This document shows positions 1 to 8,139 of a DNA stretch of 12,987 nucleotides, in pieces (position 1 is the stretch's first letter; each line of letters starts with the position of its first letter). The stretch is taken from contig PWVY01000014.1 of NCBI GenBank assembly GCA_003561665.1, positions 1 to 12,987 of the forward strand, written 5' to 3'. The DNA is from Thermoplasmata archaeon (GTDB taxonomy: Archaea > Thermoplasmatota > SW-10-69-26). The position numbers and the translations under genes were made by a program. A model generated the notes under the pieces. The model made no database searches and was not told where the DNA came from. It was given only the letters and a program-made list of their open reading frames with translations.

Positions 1-1613
1 ATGACGTCGGGATTCGCCTCACCGACACGGACAACTACGAGGCCGGCTCGATTGTGTTCAGCGGCGACCAGGACGTCCGCAACTTCAACAGTCAGGCTTT
101 CATCAACGAGGCCGACGCTGCAGCGCCGCTCCTGTTCGGTTACTTCGACGTGGACAACACCGACAGCTTCGAGCGCGGTGACTGGATGTACGTCTCCGTC
201 GATCCCGATGTCAACCTCGGAGACAACCCTGTGCCGGGCATGTTCGACATCCGGCTCACCCACGAGGATGAAGGCTTCGGCAGCTCCGTGACGCTGGGCG
301 ACGCCGATTTCGTCCCCACCATGACTGAAGCCGAGGACGGCCCAGTCATCTGCCAAGCGGACCTCGGGGACCGGTTCCACGAGGACGGCTACTACCTCAG
401 CTGGCAAGATGACGGCGCTGAGCAGATCCAGCGCAACGACATCCGTCTTGTTGCCTGGGGCGACAACCCCGCCGGCTCGCTTGTAACCGCTACCGACACG
501 ACCGAACTAGGCGCAAGCGCCAATTGTCAGAACTTCGAGCTGGTCTGGATCGACCGCTCAGACGATGGCATCTACGGCGAAGGAGACTGGCTCTACATCG
601 TCAACGAGGACGGCGAGCAAGAGGTGTCCGCCTCCAGCGACAGCAACTGGGTCATCCGCTTGACGCCCACCGACCAGCACGACGTTGGGACGCTCGTGAG
701 AAGCGGGGCCAACGATCTTGTCACCTACGGTAGCGGCACGAACGTTGGGGGAGACTCGTCGATTGCGTTCTTCGACGCCGACAACAGCGGTGAGTTCCGC
801 TCCACGGACTGGGCCTACGCCAGCATCCACGACTTAAGCGCGAACGAGATCCCGAACCTCTACGATGTGCGCCTTGCCGGCACGTTCGAGGTCGTCGATC
901 CCGACCCCGACCCCGACCCCGATGAAGAACTCAGCATCAGCATCGACGCACCCGAAGACGGAGCCGAATTCAACATCGGTGACACCGTCGAGATCAGCGG
1001 CACCGCTGAAGCCGGTGCGGACGACCTCGAAGAAGTGACCGTGACCGTAAACGGTGATGAACTCGAAGTCGACGGCGTCGACGAATGGAGTGCCACGTGG
1101 GAAGACGTCGAAGCGGGCGAATACACGATCGAAGCCACCGTGACGGATGCCGCCGACAACACGGCCACGGACAGCATCTCCATCCCCGTTGCTGAAGAGA
1201 TGCCCGATGAGCCCATGATCGAGATCATGACCCCCACCGATGGCGACGAGTTCGAGCCTGGTGAAGAGGTCACGATCGAAGGCACCGCCAGTGGCGAAGA
1301 TGTCCAAGTCACCGTCACCGTCGACAACGAAGACCTCGATGTCGAAGGTGACGAGGACTGGAGCGCCACCTGGACCGCGGCCGACACCGCCGGATCCTTC
1401 GTGATCACGGCAACCGCTGAAGACGAGGCGGGCCAAACCGCTACGGACTCCGTAACCGTTAGCGTGGCCGAGGAGGACGATGACGACGTGGAACCCATCG
1501 ATGACGACGATGAGGAACCCGTCGACGATGAGGAAGTCGAAACTCCCGGCTTCACCGCGCTCGCAGCTCTCTTCGCGACCGTCGGCCTTGCCGCCTTGCT
1601 CCGACGCAACTAA
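1..1613 (+). CDS. Acidic PGF-CTERM cell-surface repeat protein, 5' truncated
   Basis: The reading frame is open from the left edge (first full codon at base 3, reading DVGIRLTDTD) to the stop at 1611-1613, so the N-terminus lies outside the window; the ATG at 54 is internal. Seen: five strands of the type (D/V)IRL(T/V/A), interleaved with Asp-rich loops such as FDVDNTDSFERGDW and FDADNSGEFRSTDW. These resemble EF-hand or dockerin calcium loops, although some lack a canonical Gly. A DPDPDPD linker leads to two Ig-like domains (about bases 926-1190 and 1207-1465), each with WSATW. An acidic linker, ETPGFTALAALF, a hydrophobic stretch and the tail RRN follow: a PGF-CTERM archaeosortase signal, for cleavage and lipid anchoring outside the membrane. 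Two cysteines (bases 351 and 525) may pair. Inference: a surface-layer or adhesin-like calcium-stabilised protein, paralogous to the next two genes. Ligand unknown. Confidence 0.85.
   Translation, partial: DVGIRLTDTDNYEAGSIVFSGDQDVRNFNSQAFINEADAAAPLLFGYFDVDNTDSFERGDWMYVSVDPDVNLGDNPVPGMFDIRLTHEDEGFGSSVTLGDADFVPTMTEAEDGPVICQADLGDRFHEDGYYLSWQDDGAEQIQRNDIRLVAWGDNPAGSLVTATDTTELGASANCQNFELVWIDRSDDGIYGEGDWLYIVNEDGEQEVSASSDSNWVIRLTPTDQHDVGTLVRSGANDLVTYGSGTNVGGDSSIAFFDADNSGEFRSTDWAYASIHDLSANEIPNLYDVRLAGTFEVVDPDPDPDPDEELSISIDAPEDGAEFNIGDTVEISGTAEAGADDLEEVTVTVNGDELEVDGVDEWSATWEDVEAGEYTIEATVTDAADNTATDSISIPVAEEMPDEPMIEIMTPTDGDEFEPGEEVTIEGTASGEDVQVTVTVDNEDLDVEGDEDWSATWTAADTAGSFVITATAEDEAGQTATDSVTVSVAEEDDDDVEPIDDDDEEPVDDEEVETPGFTALAALFATVGLAALLRRN
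897..920 (+). repeat. Tandem hexanucleotide encoding a Pro-Asp linker
   Basis: Four consecutive copies of GAYCCC (one GATCCC, three GACCCC) encode the DP repeat that links the repeat region to the first Ig-like domain. Such a tract could change length by slippage in steps of two residues without breaking the frame. Confidence 0.8.
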
Positions 1614-1642
1614 GCAAGCAACCGACAGCGAAACCCCGTAGA

Positions 1643-1683
1643 CCCGGCCCCCGCCGGGCCCTTCCCCCCCTTCTTCTTTTCTC
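1643..1683 (+). terminator. GC hairpin plus pyrimidine tract after surface gene 1
   Basis: CCCGGC-CCCC-GCCGGG forms a perfect 6-bp stem 30 bases after the stop codon and is followed by a C/T-only tract ending TTCTTCTTTTCTC. Archaeal RNA polymerase can terminate on the T-rich tract alone. The same layout follows surface gene 2, which supports a terminator. Confidence 0.6.
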
Positions 1684-1748
1684 ATCTTCAAATACGTGAG
1701 CGAAAGCCTTCATCTAGAAGATCCTGAACGAACACGGTGTGTCCTACC

Positions 1749-1768
1749 CGAAGGGGAAAATCCCTTCG
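1749..1768 (+). promoter_or_regulatory. Inverted repeat abutting the TATA box of surface gene 2
   Basis: CGAAGGG-GAAAAT-CCCTTCG is a perfect 7-bp inverted repeat with a 6-base spacer. Its right end touches the TATA-like element at 1769. The position fits a transcription-factor site at or upstream of the BRE. No equivalent is seen before surface gene 3. Regulator unknown. Confidence 0.4.
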
Positions 1769-1776
1769 TTTAAGTA
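1769..1776 (+). promoter_or_regulatory. TATA-like element of surface gene 2
   Basis: TTTAAGTA fits the loose archaeal TATA consensus and is the only A/T-rich element at a sensible distance. A start site about 25 bases downstream (near 1798) would give a leader of about 45 bases containing the hairpin and Shine-Dalgarno described next. Confidence 0.45.
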
Positions 1777-1804
1777 GGGGAGATAGCATCCTCGCCCGAC
1801 TTCA

Positions 1805-1838
1805 AGGGTGAACCATCACGGTTCACACCCTGGGGGAG
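1805..1838 (+). promoter_or_regulatory. 5' leader hairpin with adjacent Shine-Dalgarno
   Basis: GTGAACC-ATCAC-GGTTCAC (1808-1826) is a perfect 7-bp stem, extended by AGG/CCT (1805-1807 with 1829-1831) across a 2-base bulge. The Shine-Dalgarno GGGGGAG (1832-1838) starts directly at the foot of the stem, 6 bases before the ATG at 1845, which fixes the start. The hairpin could control ribosome access or message stability. Confidence 0.55.
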
Positions 1839-1844
1839 ACACTG

Positions 1845-4800
1845 ATGACGGACCGATCCACGCCCAACGCGGAAACCTCGCCACGAACCACCCGATGGTT
1901 CCACGCACTCGACCGCCCAAGCATCGGCACCATAAGCCTGATCGCGCTCGCGCTCCTCGCCGGCGGCATCCTCCTCGCCAGCTCTGCGAGCGCTGACAGC
2001 CTAGGCGATCGCGTCATGGACGGAGACGGAGACCACCTCCCCGTCCTCACCGACGCTCCCACACACACCGTATGCCGCACCACGGGTGCCGCCGCGAACG
2101 CAGACTACTACATCGTATGGGACAACGAGTGCGACGAGGTTGACCGACACGACGTTCGCCTTACCGACACCGACGGTGGCGACGCAGGCACGGCCGTGGC
2201 AAGCGGCGACGACGACCGTAACGAAGAACTCCGAAGCACGCCCGTCATTGCCACGAATGAATTCGATCAAAACGTGGGCTTCATCGAGGCAGACGGCATC
2301 CACGGCTTCGACAAGGACGACAACCCTGCCCACACCGAAGACGACTGGATCTACCTGAGCACCGACGGAACGCTAGGCGTCAACGACATCCGCCTTACAG
2401 ACTCTGACGGCGGGAACGCAGGAACCCTCGTCGAAAGCGGGGACGATGACTTGGATGACGCCGCCGATGAGGACAGCGAAGACTTCCCCATCTCCCGCAC
2501 CTTCGAGCGATATGGGAACGCTGACCGATGGCACCTCAAATACTACGATGTGTCCAACGATGGAGAGTTCACTGGTCAAGAGGACGTGCTCATCCTCGTC
2601 CAGGACCCGGATAGCCCCTTCGCGGGCAACCTTGACATCGCCCTTACAAGCGCGGGAGCCCCCAGCTTTGGTGACATGCTAGAGCCCTCTGATGCGATCG
2701 TTCCTCACAACGTCTTCGATGTGGGAGACGAGGCCTACTTGGCCGTTACGGACGAAGTTGACTCCCCGTGGAAGGATCGCCACTTCTTCATCCACTTCCA
2801 ACAATTCGACGACGCAGGTGATGATCGGGCCATCCTTGAGAATGACATCATCCTTCAAGCTGACAGCGGGAGCCTCGGGGACCGCGTCACGAGTACCAGC
2901 GAAGGGCAAGGCGAACGCATCGACGAGACATGGGCCCTTGCGGACCTCATCTACTTCCTCGACATCGACGGGCTTGGCACGTACACGCCTGGCGAAGACC
3001 CCGTCTACATCCACAAACCAGACGGTGAAGGAGGCGACGAGACGACGCTCAGCCAGGGCGACATTCGCCTAACCGACTTCGAAGGGTTCAACGCCGGCAC
3101 CGTTGTCGAATCCGGAGACAGCGACCTCGTTGCATATGGTGGAGACACGGCCAACCCTGTGGACGGTGAATGGTTCATCATGCTCCACAACGCGGACCAA
3201 GCCCACACCGTGGAGCTTGAACGCCTCAGCGACGGCAAAACGATGGCCCCCGACGGGGACTGGGTAGAGGACGTTGACGCTGCATACATCTCCGATTCCA
3301 ACGAGGTTTCCGACGGCGATACACGCCTATACGCACCCAATATCCTTGCAAACTCGATTGTCTCATGCGACGAAGAAGGCGAGGACCTCAACCATTCCGA
3401 TTGTAGCGACTGGGAAGACCTGGACGGAGATTCGAACCTGGCCAACGTGCTAAGCCTGAACTCCACAGACTCCAACCCCAGCTTCCCCGGAACCTCGCCC
3501 ATCATCTACCAAGACTCCGAAAACGGGGACACGAGCACCTTCTCCGATGATGACATCCTCCTCTACCATCCGGACATCCCCTCCGACCGGTGGGGAGACG
3601 ACCTCGACACGCTCGCAAATGACTTCGATGTGATCGAGGACGAGATCCTCGGACAAGACTCCCACCGCGTGGAACAACTACGATCCACGAACGGATCGGC
3701 CCCTGGCTCGGCCGCCGGAGCAAGCTTCACCGTGGGGACCGACCCCATCTACTACGACGACGACTCGTTCAACGTGACCGACGGGGACGTTCGAATGTTC
3801 TACGACTGGGCAGATGGAGACGTGGAGGAAACCCTTGCCCCCCTCTCCACGGTCCGATGCGAAGGGGAAGACATCGATCACCTTGATCTGGACTGCGCAT
3901 CAGATCTCAACAGCGATAACAACATCAAAGTCACCGGAACCGACGGCGACTGGGATGGATACGGCGCTGGCGAGTTCATCTACTACTCGTTCGACGATTA
4001 CGTCAACGAAGGCGACTTCCGGTTCATCGACTATGGGCCCAGCGATGGGAACCCAGAAGCTGATGGTGGAGCGGGAGAACGCGTTGACGCGGACGATCCT
4101 GACGTCTCCCAGCTTGGCGTCGGTGACGACGATCACCTCTACATAAGCTGGTGCGATGACTCGTTGGATGCGGATACGGACTGCGACACGGATGAGCACC
4201 CCACCGATCGCGTCCGTATCGGGGATGTCCAACTCGGAGATGACCACGAGATCATCGATGCCACCAGCAACGAGTACGACGTAGAACTCCACCGCGTGGA
4301 CCCAAGCGACCAGTTCCTCAAACGCTACGACCGAGGTACAAGCATCGGTGATGACACGTTCTACCTGAGCTTCGACTCCCAAAACGACCGCATCACAACG
4401 AACGACCTCCGCCTGCTAAGCTTCGGCGACCACGACGCCGGAACCATGGTGCAAAGCGGAGACGACGACCGCCTAACAAGTGGTTCCATCACGACGGGAG
4501 ATGACCCATTCGAGGATTACATCCGATGGGTTGACCGCGACGGCGACGGGTACGACGACGACGATCCGGTCTACGTCTCGCTCAAAACCCAGATCTTCGA
4601 CGGAGCCGACTTCGACGAACTCAACCGAGGCGACATCCGCCTCACCGAGATCAGCGTTGGAGACTCAACCTTCGGACCCGGCACCATGGTGTTCACCGGG
4701 GACGCAGACCGTAGCGCGTTCGATCTGGAAAACGAAGACAACTGGAACCTCTACTGGCATGACACCCAAAGGAACGGCGAAGTCGAACTGGGCGACCAGA

Positions 4801-5636
4801 TTTACCTGACCGAGGGAACCATCGAAGGGAACGCGGCAAGCCTGTTCAGCATCCGCCTAAGCGGCGAAGCAGACGCCGTCCGCGATACTACAACGCCCTC
4901 CCCAACCCCGACCGATCCCGATGACGACGACGAAGACGATACGGACCCGACGACCCCACCCTCGATCAGTATCACGACGCCTGACGCGGACGCCACGTTC
5001 GCCCTTGGCGACGAGGTGCACATCAACGGGACTGCAAGCGCCGGTGATGCAGCCCTAGACGGCATCACGTTGACCGTCAACGACGAGACGCTCCCCGTCT
5101 CGGGCCTCTCAAGCTGGAGCGCCACCTGGACCCCCGACGAGGTTGGCGACTACACGATCAGCGTCACGGTGGAAGATGCAGACGGAGAATCGGCCGTCGA
5201 CAGCGTCACCGTCACGATCGAAGACCCAACCCCCGTAGGGCCCACGGTCAGCATCGATAGCCACGAAGACGGCGCCACCGCGACCGAAGGTGAACAAGTC
5301 AGCCTATCCGGAACCGCAGAACGAGGCGATGCGGCCATCACGAGCCTGCGCCTCACCGCTGAGGATCGATCCCTCAACGTGCGAGGCATCGCGGACTGGA
5401 CGGGGACATGGACGCCCCAACAAGCCGGAGACATCGACGTTACCGTCACCGTGAGCGATGCTGATGGGAACACGGCAACCGACAGCGTGACGTTCAACGT
5501 CCAAGAAGCCGACGACGACGAGGTCGACGACGACACGGTCGAACCCATCGACGACGAGGAAGTCGAAACCCCAGGCTTCACCGCGCTCGCCGCGATCCTC
5601 GCCGCAATCGCCGTTGTGGCTCGACGCCTCCGATAG
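1845..5636 (+). CDS. Giant acidic PGF-CTERM cell-surface repeat protein (1263 aa)
   Basis: Start set by GGGGGAG 6 bases upstream. A signal peptide follows a long 26-residue N-region: the hydrophobic core ISLIALALLAGGILLASS ends at a likely ASA-DS cleavage site (about residue 49). Residues 50-1020 hold about thirteen degenerate units with strands such as NDIRLT or GDIRLT and Asp loops, the best being DRDGDGYDDDD at 897. Four cysteine pairs (77/96, 508/520, 672/684, 770/780) suggest disulfides. A Thr/Pro/Asp linker leads to two Ig-like domains (about 1039-1125 and 1131-1225), with WSATW and WTGTW. The tail is ETPGFTALAAILAAIAVVARRLR-like: PGF motif, hydrophobic helix, Arg end. Known of the family: PGF-CTERM proteins are processed by archaeosortase A and lipid-anchored. 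N-glycosylation sequons (NST, NVT, NGS) are present. Inferred role: calcium-stabilised surface layer, stalk or adhesin. I cannot name the repeat family. Confidence 0.88.
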   Translation: MTDRSTPNAETSPRTTRWFHALDRPSIGTISLIALALLAGGILLASSASADSLGDRVMDGDGDHLPVLTDAPTHTVCRTTGAAANADYYIVWDNECDEVDRHDVRLTDTDGGDAGTAVASGDDDRNEELRSTPVIATNEFDQNVGFIEADGIHGFDKDDNPAHTEDDWIYLSTDGTLGVNDIRLTDSDGGNAGTLVESGDDDLDDAADEDSEDFPISRTFERYGNADRWHLKYYDVSNDGEFTGQEDVLILVQDPDSPFAGNLDIALTSAGAPSFGDMLEPSDAIVPHNVFDVGDEAYLAVTDEVDSPWKDRHFFIHFQQFDDAGDDRAILENDIILQADSGSLGDRVTSTSEGQGERIDETWALADLIYFLDIDGLGTYTPGEDPVYIHKPDGEGGDETTLSQGDIRLTDFEGFNAGTVVESGDSDLVAYGGDTANPVDGEWFIMLHNADQAHTVELERLSDGKTMAPDGDWVEDVDAAYISDSNEVSDGDTRLYAPNILANSIVSCDEEGEDLNHSDCSDWEDLDGDSNLANVLSLNSTDSNPSFPGTSPIIYQDSENGDTSTFSDDDILLYHPDIPSDRWGDDLDTLANDFDVIEDEILGQDSHRVEQLRSTNGSAPGSAAGASFTVGTDPIYYDDDSFNVTDGDVRMFYDWADGDVEETLAPLSTVRCEGEDIDHLDLDCASDLNSDNNIKVTGTDGDWDGYGAGEFIYYSFDDYVNEGDFRFIDYGPSDGNPEADGGAGERVDADDPDVSQLGVGDDDHLYISWCDDSLDADTDCDTDEHPTDRVRIGDVQLGDDHEIIDATSNEYDVELHRVDPSDQFLKRYDRGTSIGDDTFYLSFDSQNDRITTNDLRLLSFGDHDAGTMVQSGDDDRLTSGSITTGDDPFEDYIRWVDRDGDGYDDDDPVYVSLKTQIFDGADFDELNRGDIRLTEISVGDSTFGPGTMVFTGDADRSAFDLENEDNWNLYWHDTQRNGEVELGDQIYLTEGTIEGNAASLFSIRLSGEADAVRDTTTPSPTPTDPDDDDEDDTDPTTPPSISITTPDADATFALGDEVHINGTASAGDAALDGITLTVNDETLPVSGLSSWSATWTPDEVGDYTISVTVEDADGESAVDSVTVTIEDPTPVGPTVSIDSHEDGATATEGEQVSLSGTAERGDAAITSLRLTAEDRSLNVRGIADWTGTWTPQQAGDIDVTVTVSDADGNTATDSVTFNVQEADDDEVDDDTVEPIDDEEVETPGFTALAAILAAIAVVARRLR

Positions 5637-5659
5637 TCTACACGCTCCCGGAACCCTTA

Positions 5660-5698
5660 GGCTCGGGACACCCCGAGCCCTCCCTCCTCCCGTTTCTT
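5660..5698 (+). terminator. GC hairpin plus pyrimidine tract after surface gene 2
   Basis: GGCTCGGG-ACAC-CCCGAGCC is a perfect 8-bp stem with a 4-base loop, starting 23 bases after the stop codon and followed by TCCCTCCTCCCGTTTCTTC. It matches the hairpin-plus-pyrimidine layout after gene 1. It suggests that genes 2 and 3 are transcribed separately. Confidence 0.65.
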
Positions 5699-5743
5699 CA
5701 CCTCTCACGTTCAAACCATAGAAGCGCGGGGACATTCCAGAGA

Positions 5744-5751
5744 ACCTAAGC
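5744..5751 (+). promoter_or_regulatory. Weak TATA-like element of surface gene 3
   Basis: ACCTAAGC, followed by AGGGGG, resembles the TTTAAGTAGGGG element before gene 2. It lies about 25-30 bases before the ATG at 5775, the spacing expected for a leaderless message. No Shine-Dalgarno is seen next to that ATG. The box is poor in A/T, so this call is tentative. Confidence 0.35.
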
Positions 5752-5774
5752 AGGGGGTCGCAATTCAGGCCCCG

Positions 5775-7943
5775 ATGCCCCGCCTTGGGATCTTCACCGT
5801 CACGCTCGCCGCTCTGGCGACCGCGCTCCTCCTGGTCTTTGCACCCTCCGCGACCGCGGACGACAGGACGCCAGGGTTCGGAACCATCGTCGGCGACATC
5901 GAGGATTTCGAACACGTCCTCGAACAAGACAACTCTCTCGAGTTGATGTTCTACGATTCCGATGGAGACGGGCAACTGGACCGTGACGAACCCGTGTACC
6001 TCTCCGATAGCTCCACCGTCGAAAGCGGGGATTTGAGGATCACATCAAGCATCGGCGGAGAAGCCTTCACGAGAGTATCAAGCGCCGACGCCGACCACGA
6101 CCGAGATCTCGAAACCCTCGACGGTGAGTTCCGCTTCTTCGACGTGGACGCTACCGGCTCTCTCTCCCCTGGAGACACGCTCTACTATGACATCGACACG
6201 ACAAGCGACGGAGAAGCCTCCCGCGGGGATGTGATCCTCGCAGGCGTCGACGCCGGCACCCTCGTCACCACCACTCACGAATACAACCGATTCGGCCTCA
6301 CAGACCTCGAAGACACGCCCACGTTCGGCTTCTACGACGAAGACGAGGACGGCACCCAAGACGACGACGAAGCCTACATCCTCGACATCGGCGACAACGA
6401 CTACGTCACCATTGGAGACGTTCGCCTCGGCGACACCCCCGGCGGAGATGCGGGCACCATCGTCGCCTTCGGCGACGCAGACGCTACCTACCTGCTCCAA
6501 GACTTCGACGACGACCTCGAGTTCCAGTTCATCGGAGACGGAACCTACAGCTCCAACGACCGCACCTACCTCACCCACGGCGAGCAAGTTCAACGCAACG
6601 CCATCCGCCTAGCAAACCCTATGAGCGACCACGAGCCAGGAAGCCAAGTCCAAACCATGGACAACGACTGGGGCATCAGCACCCAAACCCTCAACGGGGA
6701 CCTAGGCTACATCGACGAAGACGGTGCAGGCGAACTCACCCCCGGCGACATCCTCGTCTACGACGTCGACAACAACGGCGAAATCACTCGAGGCGACCTC
6801 CTCCTCACCGGGCCCAACGCTGGAGAAACCGCCACGGGAACCAACACCAACCTCGGCGAAGAACTCAACAGCTACACCGGGACCCTCCGCTACCTCGACA
6901 CCCAAGCCGACAACAGGTTCAGCCTCGGCGACATCGTCTACCTCGACACCGACAACGACGAGATCGTCAAACAAGGCGCCGTCCAACTCAGCCACGCACC
7001 CCACATTGACGAGCCCACGCCACCCAGCATCACCATCGACGCGCCCGAAGAAGGCCAAACCCTAGCCCACCAACAACCCGCAAGCATCCAAGGCACGGCC
7101 ACCGAAGGCGATGCACCGCTCGAAAGCATCGAACTCACCGCCGGGAACGACACCCTCACCGTGGAAGGCCTCGAAACCTGGAACGCCACCTGGACGCCCA
7201 CCGAGATCGGCGAACAAGGTATCCAAGCCACCATCACGGACGAAATCGGCGAAACCAACACCGCCACCGTGAACGTGACCGTCGAAGCCGCGCCCACGCA
7301 GCCCCCCACCATCGAGATCACCACCCCCAGCGACGAAGACGAGATCCAACTCGACACCACCGTCACCATCGAAGGCACCGCCACCCAAGGCGATGCCACC
7401 CTCGAAACCGTCACCGTTCAAGCTGGAGGCGAAACCCTCACCGTGGACGGCCTCGACGAATGGAGCGCCGAATGGACCCCAACCGAAGCCGGCGTCGACG
7501 TCATCACCGCCACCGTCACCGACGAGAACGACGAAACCGCCCAAGCAAGCATCACCGTCACCATCCTCGCCACCGACCCGCCAAGCGTCATCATCACGCA
7601 ACCCGAAGACGGAGCACAGATCCCCGCCGGCGAAACGCTCACCATCGAAGGCACCGCAAGCGAAGGCGACGTTGGCCTCACCACCATCGCCCTCACCGCT
7701 GACGGCGAACCCCTTGAGGTTGACGGGCTAGACGCCTGGAGCGCTGAATGGACAGCGCCCACCGTCGAGACGGATCAAGCCATCTTCATCGAAGCCACCG
7801 CCACCGACGAAGAAGGCCTCACCGGCACCCACGAGATCACCGTCACCATAGCCGCACCCGACGAAGCCCCCGGCCCCGCCCTACCCCTGCTCATCGCAAG
7901 CATCCTCGGCGCCCTCGCTATCGGCACGCGAAGACGGTCGTGA
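5775..7943 (+). CDS. Acidic surface protein with calcium-loop repeats and three Ig-like domains (722 aa)
   Basis: Signal peptide: MPR, then LGIFTVTLAALATALLLVFA and a likely SATA-DD cleavage near residue 29. Residues 30-405 carry six units. Two contain textbook 12-residue EF-hand-like loops: DSDGDGQLDRDE (61-72) and DEDEDGTQDDDE (188-199). DVDNNGEITRGD (330-341) has a dockerin-like spacing. Three Ig-like domains follow (about 415-505, 509-600, 601-693), with WNATW, WSAEW and WSAEW. The C-terminus is APGPALPLL, a hydrophobic stretch and RRRS. The arrangement is that of a PGF-CTERM signal, but PGP replaces PGF and the acidic linker is short. There are no cysteines, unlike the two upstream paralogs. 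The start lacks a Shine-Dalgarno and is probably leaderless. Likely a surface-anchored partner or variant of genes 1 and 2; function not established. Confidence 0.87.
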   Translation: MPRLGIFTVTLAALATALLLVFAPSATADDRTPGFGTIVGDIEDFEHVLEQDNSLELMFYDSDGDGQLDRDEPVYLSDSSTVESGDLRITSSIGGEAFTRVSSADADHDRDLETLDGEFRFFDVDATGSLSPGDTLYYDIDTTSDGEASRGDVILAGVDAGTLVTTTHEYNRFGLTDLEDTPTFGFYDEDEDGTQDDDEAYILDIGDNDYVTIGDVRLGDTPGGDAGTIVAFGDADATYLLQDFDDDLEFQFIGDGTYSSNDRTYLTHGEQVQRNAIRLANPMSDHEPGSQVQTMDNDWGISTQTLNGDLGYIDEDGAGELTPGDILVYDVDNNGEITRGDLLLTGPNAGETATGTNTNLGEELNSYTGTLRYLDTQADNRFSLGDIVYLDTDNDEIVKQGAVQLSHAPHIDEPTPPSITIDAPEEGQTLAHQQPASIQGTATEGDAPLESIELTAGNDTLTVEGLETWNATWTPTEIGEQGIQATITDEIGETNTATVNVTVEAAPTQPPTIEITTPSDEDEIQLDTTVTIEGTATQGDATLETVTVQAGGETLTVDGLDEWSAEWTPTEAGVDVITATVTDENDETAQASITVTILATDPPSVIITQPEDGAQIPAGETLTIEGTASEGDVGLTTIALTADGEPLEVDGLDAWSAEWTAPTVETDQAIFIEATATDEEGLTGTHEITVTIAAPDEAPGPALPLLIASILGALAIGTRRRS

Positions 7944-7946
7944 AAA

Positions 7947-7968
7947 CCCCCTCGGGGACGCGGGGACG
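7947..7968 (+). repeat. Short GC repeat after surface gene 3, possible weak terminator
   Basis: CCCC-CTC-GGGG can form a small stem just after the stop, and CGGGGACG occurs twice in tandem (7953-7968). No T-rich tract follows directly, so termination here is less convincing than after genes 1 and 2. Confidence 0.25.
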
Positions 7969-8101
7969 GTGAATAATCACAAACACGACCTAGCCAAATT
8001 CAAACGGGAGACGTTCGTGGTACCCAACACTCGGGAGCCGATACTCTTTCCCTTCTATTTGGCGCAGCCACCCTTGTCCCTCCTTCGGCCTCAACGAATG
8101 G

Positions 8102-8111
8102 TTGATATACC
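8102..8111 (+). promoter_or_regulatory. TATA box of the first VapBC module
   Basis: TTGATATACC lies about 30 bases before the antitoxin ATG (8140), and no Shine-Dalgarno precedes that ATG. This suggests a leaderless or nearly leaderless transcript starting around 8133-8140. Confidence 0.5.
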
Positions 8112-8117
8112 AAAGCC

Positions 8118-8134
8118 ACGTATTTAGCATACGT
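8118..8134 (+). promoter_or_regulatory. Candidate VapB autoregulatory operator
   Basis: ACGTAT-TTAGC-ATACGT is a perfect 6-bp inverted repeat with a 5-base spacer, lying between the TATA box and the start codon and overlapping the expected transcription start. VapB antitoxins of the AbrB/MazE fold bind palindromes at their own promoters as dimers, so this is a natural operator candidate. Confidence 0.5.
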
Positions 8135-8139
8135 TAAAC

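Noticed and set aside
1..291. An ATG-started frame at base 1 and the internal ATG at 54 as gene starts
   Set aside because: The base-1 frame is a Thr/Ser-rich shadow. The frame containing the ATG at 54 continues open to the left edge with repeat-like sequence (IRLTDTD), so the gene is truncated rather than starting at 54.
834..1691. A 285-codon open frame on the - strand, and similar ones at 5304-5975 and 7062-7601
   Set aside because: They lie opposite the surface-protein genes and arise from the GAC/GTC/ACC-rich coding strand; they show Gly/Val/Asp low-complexity and no domain pattern. The + strand reading has signal peptides, Ig-like domains and sorting signals.
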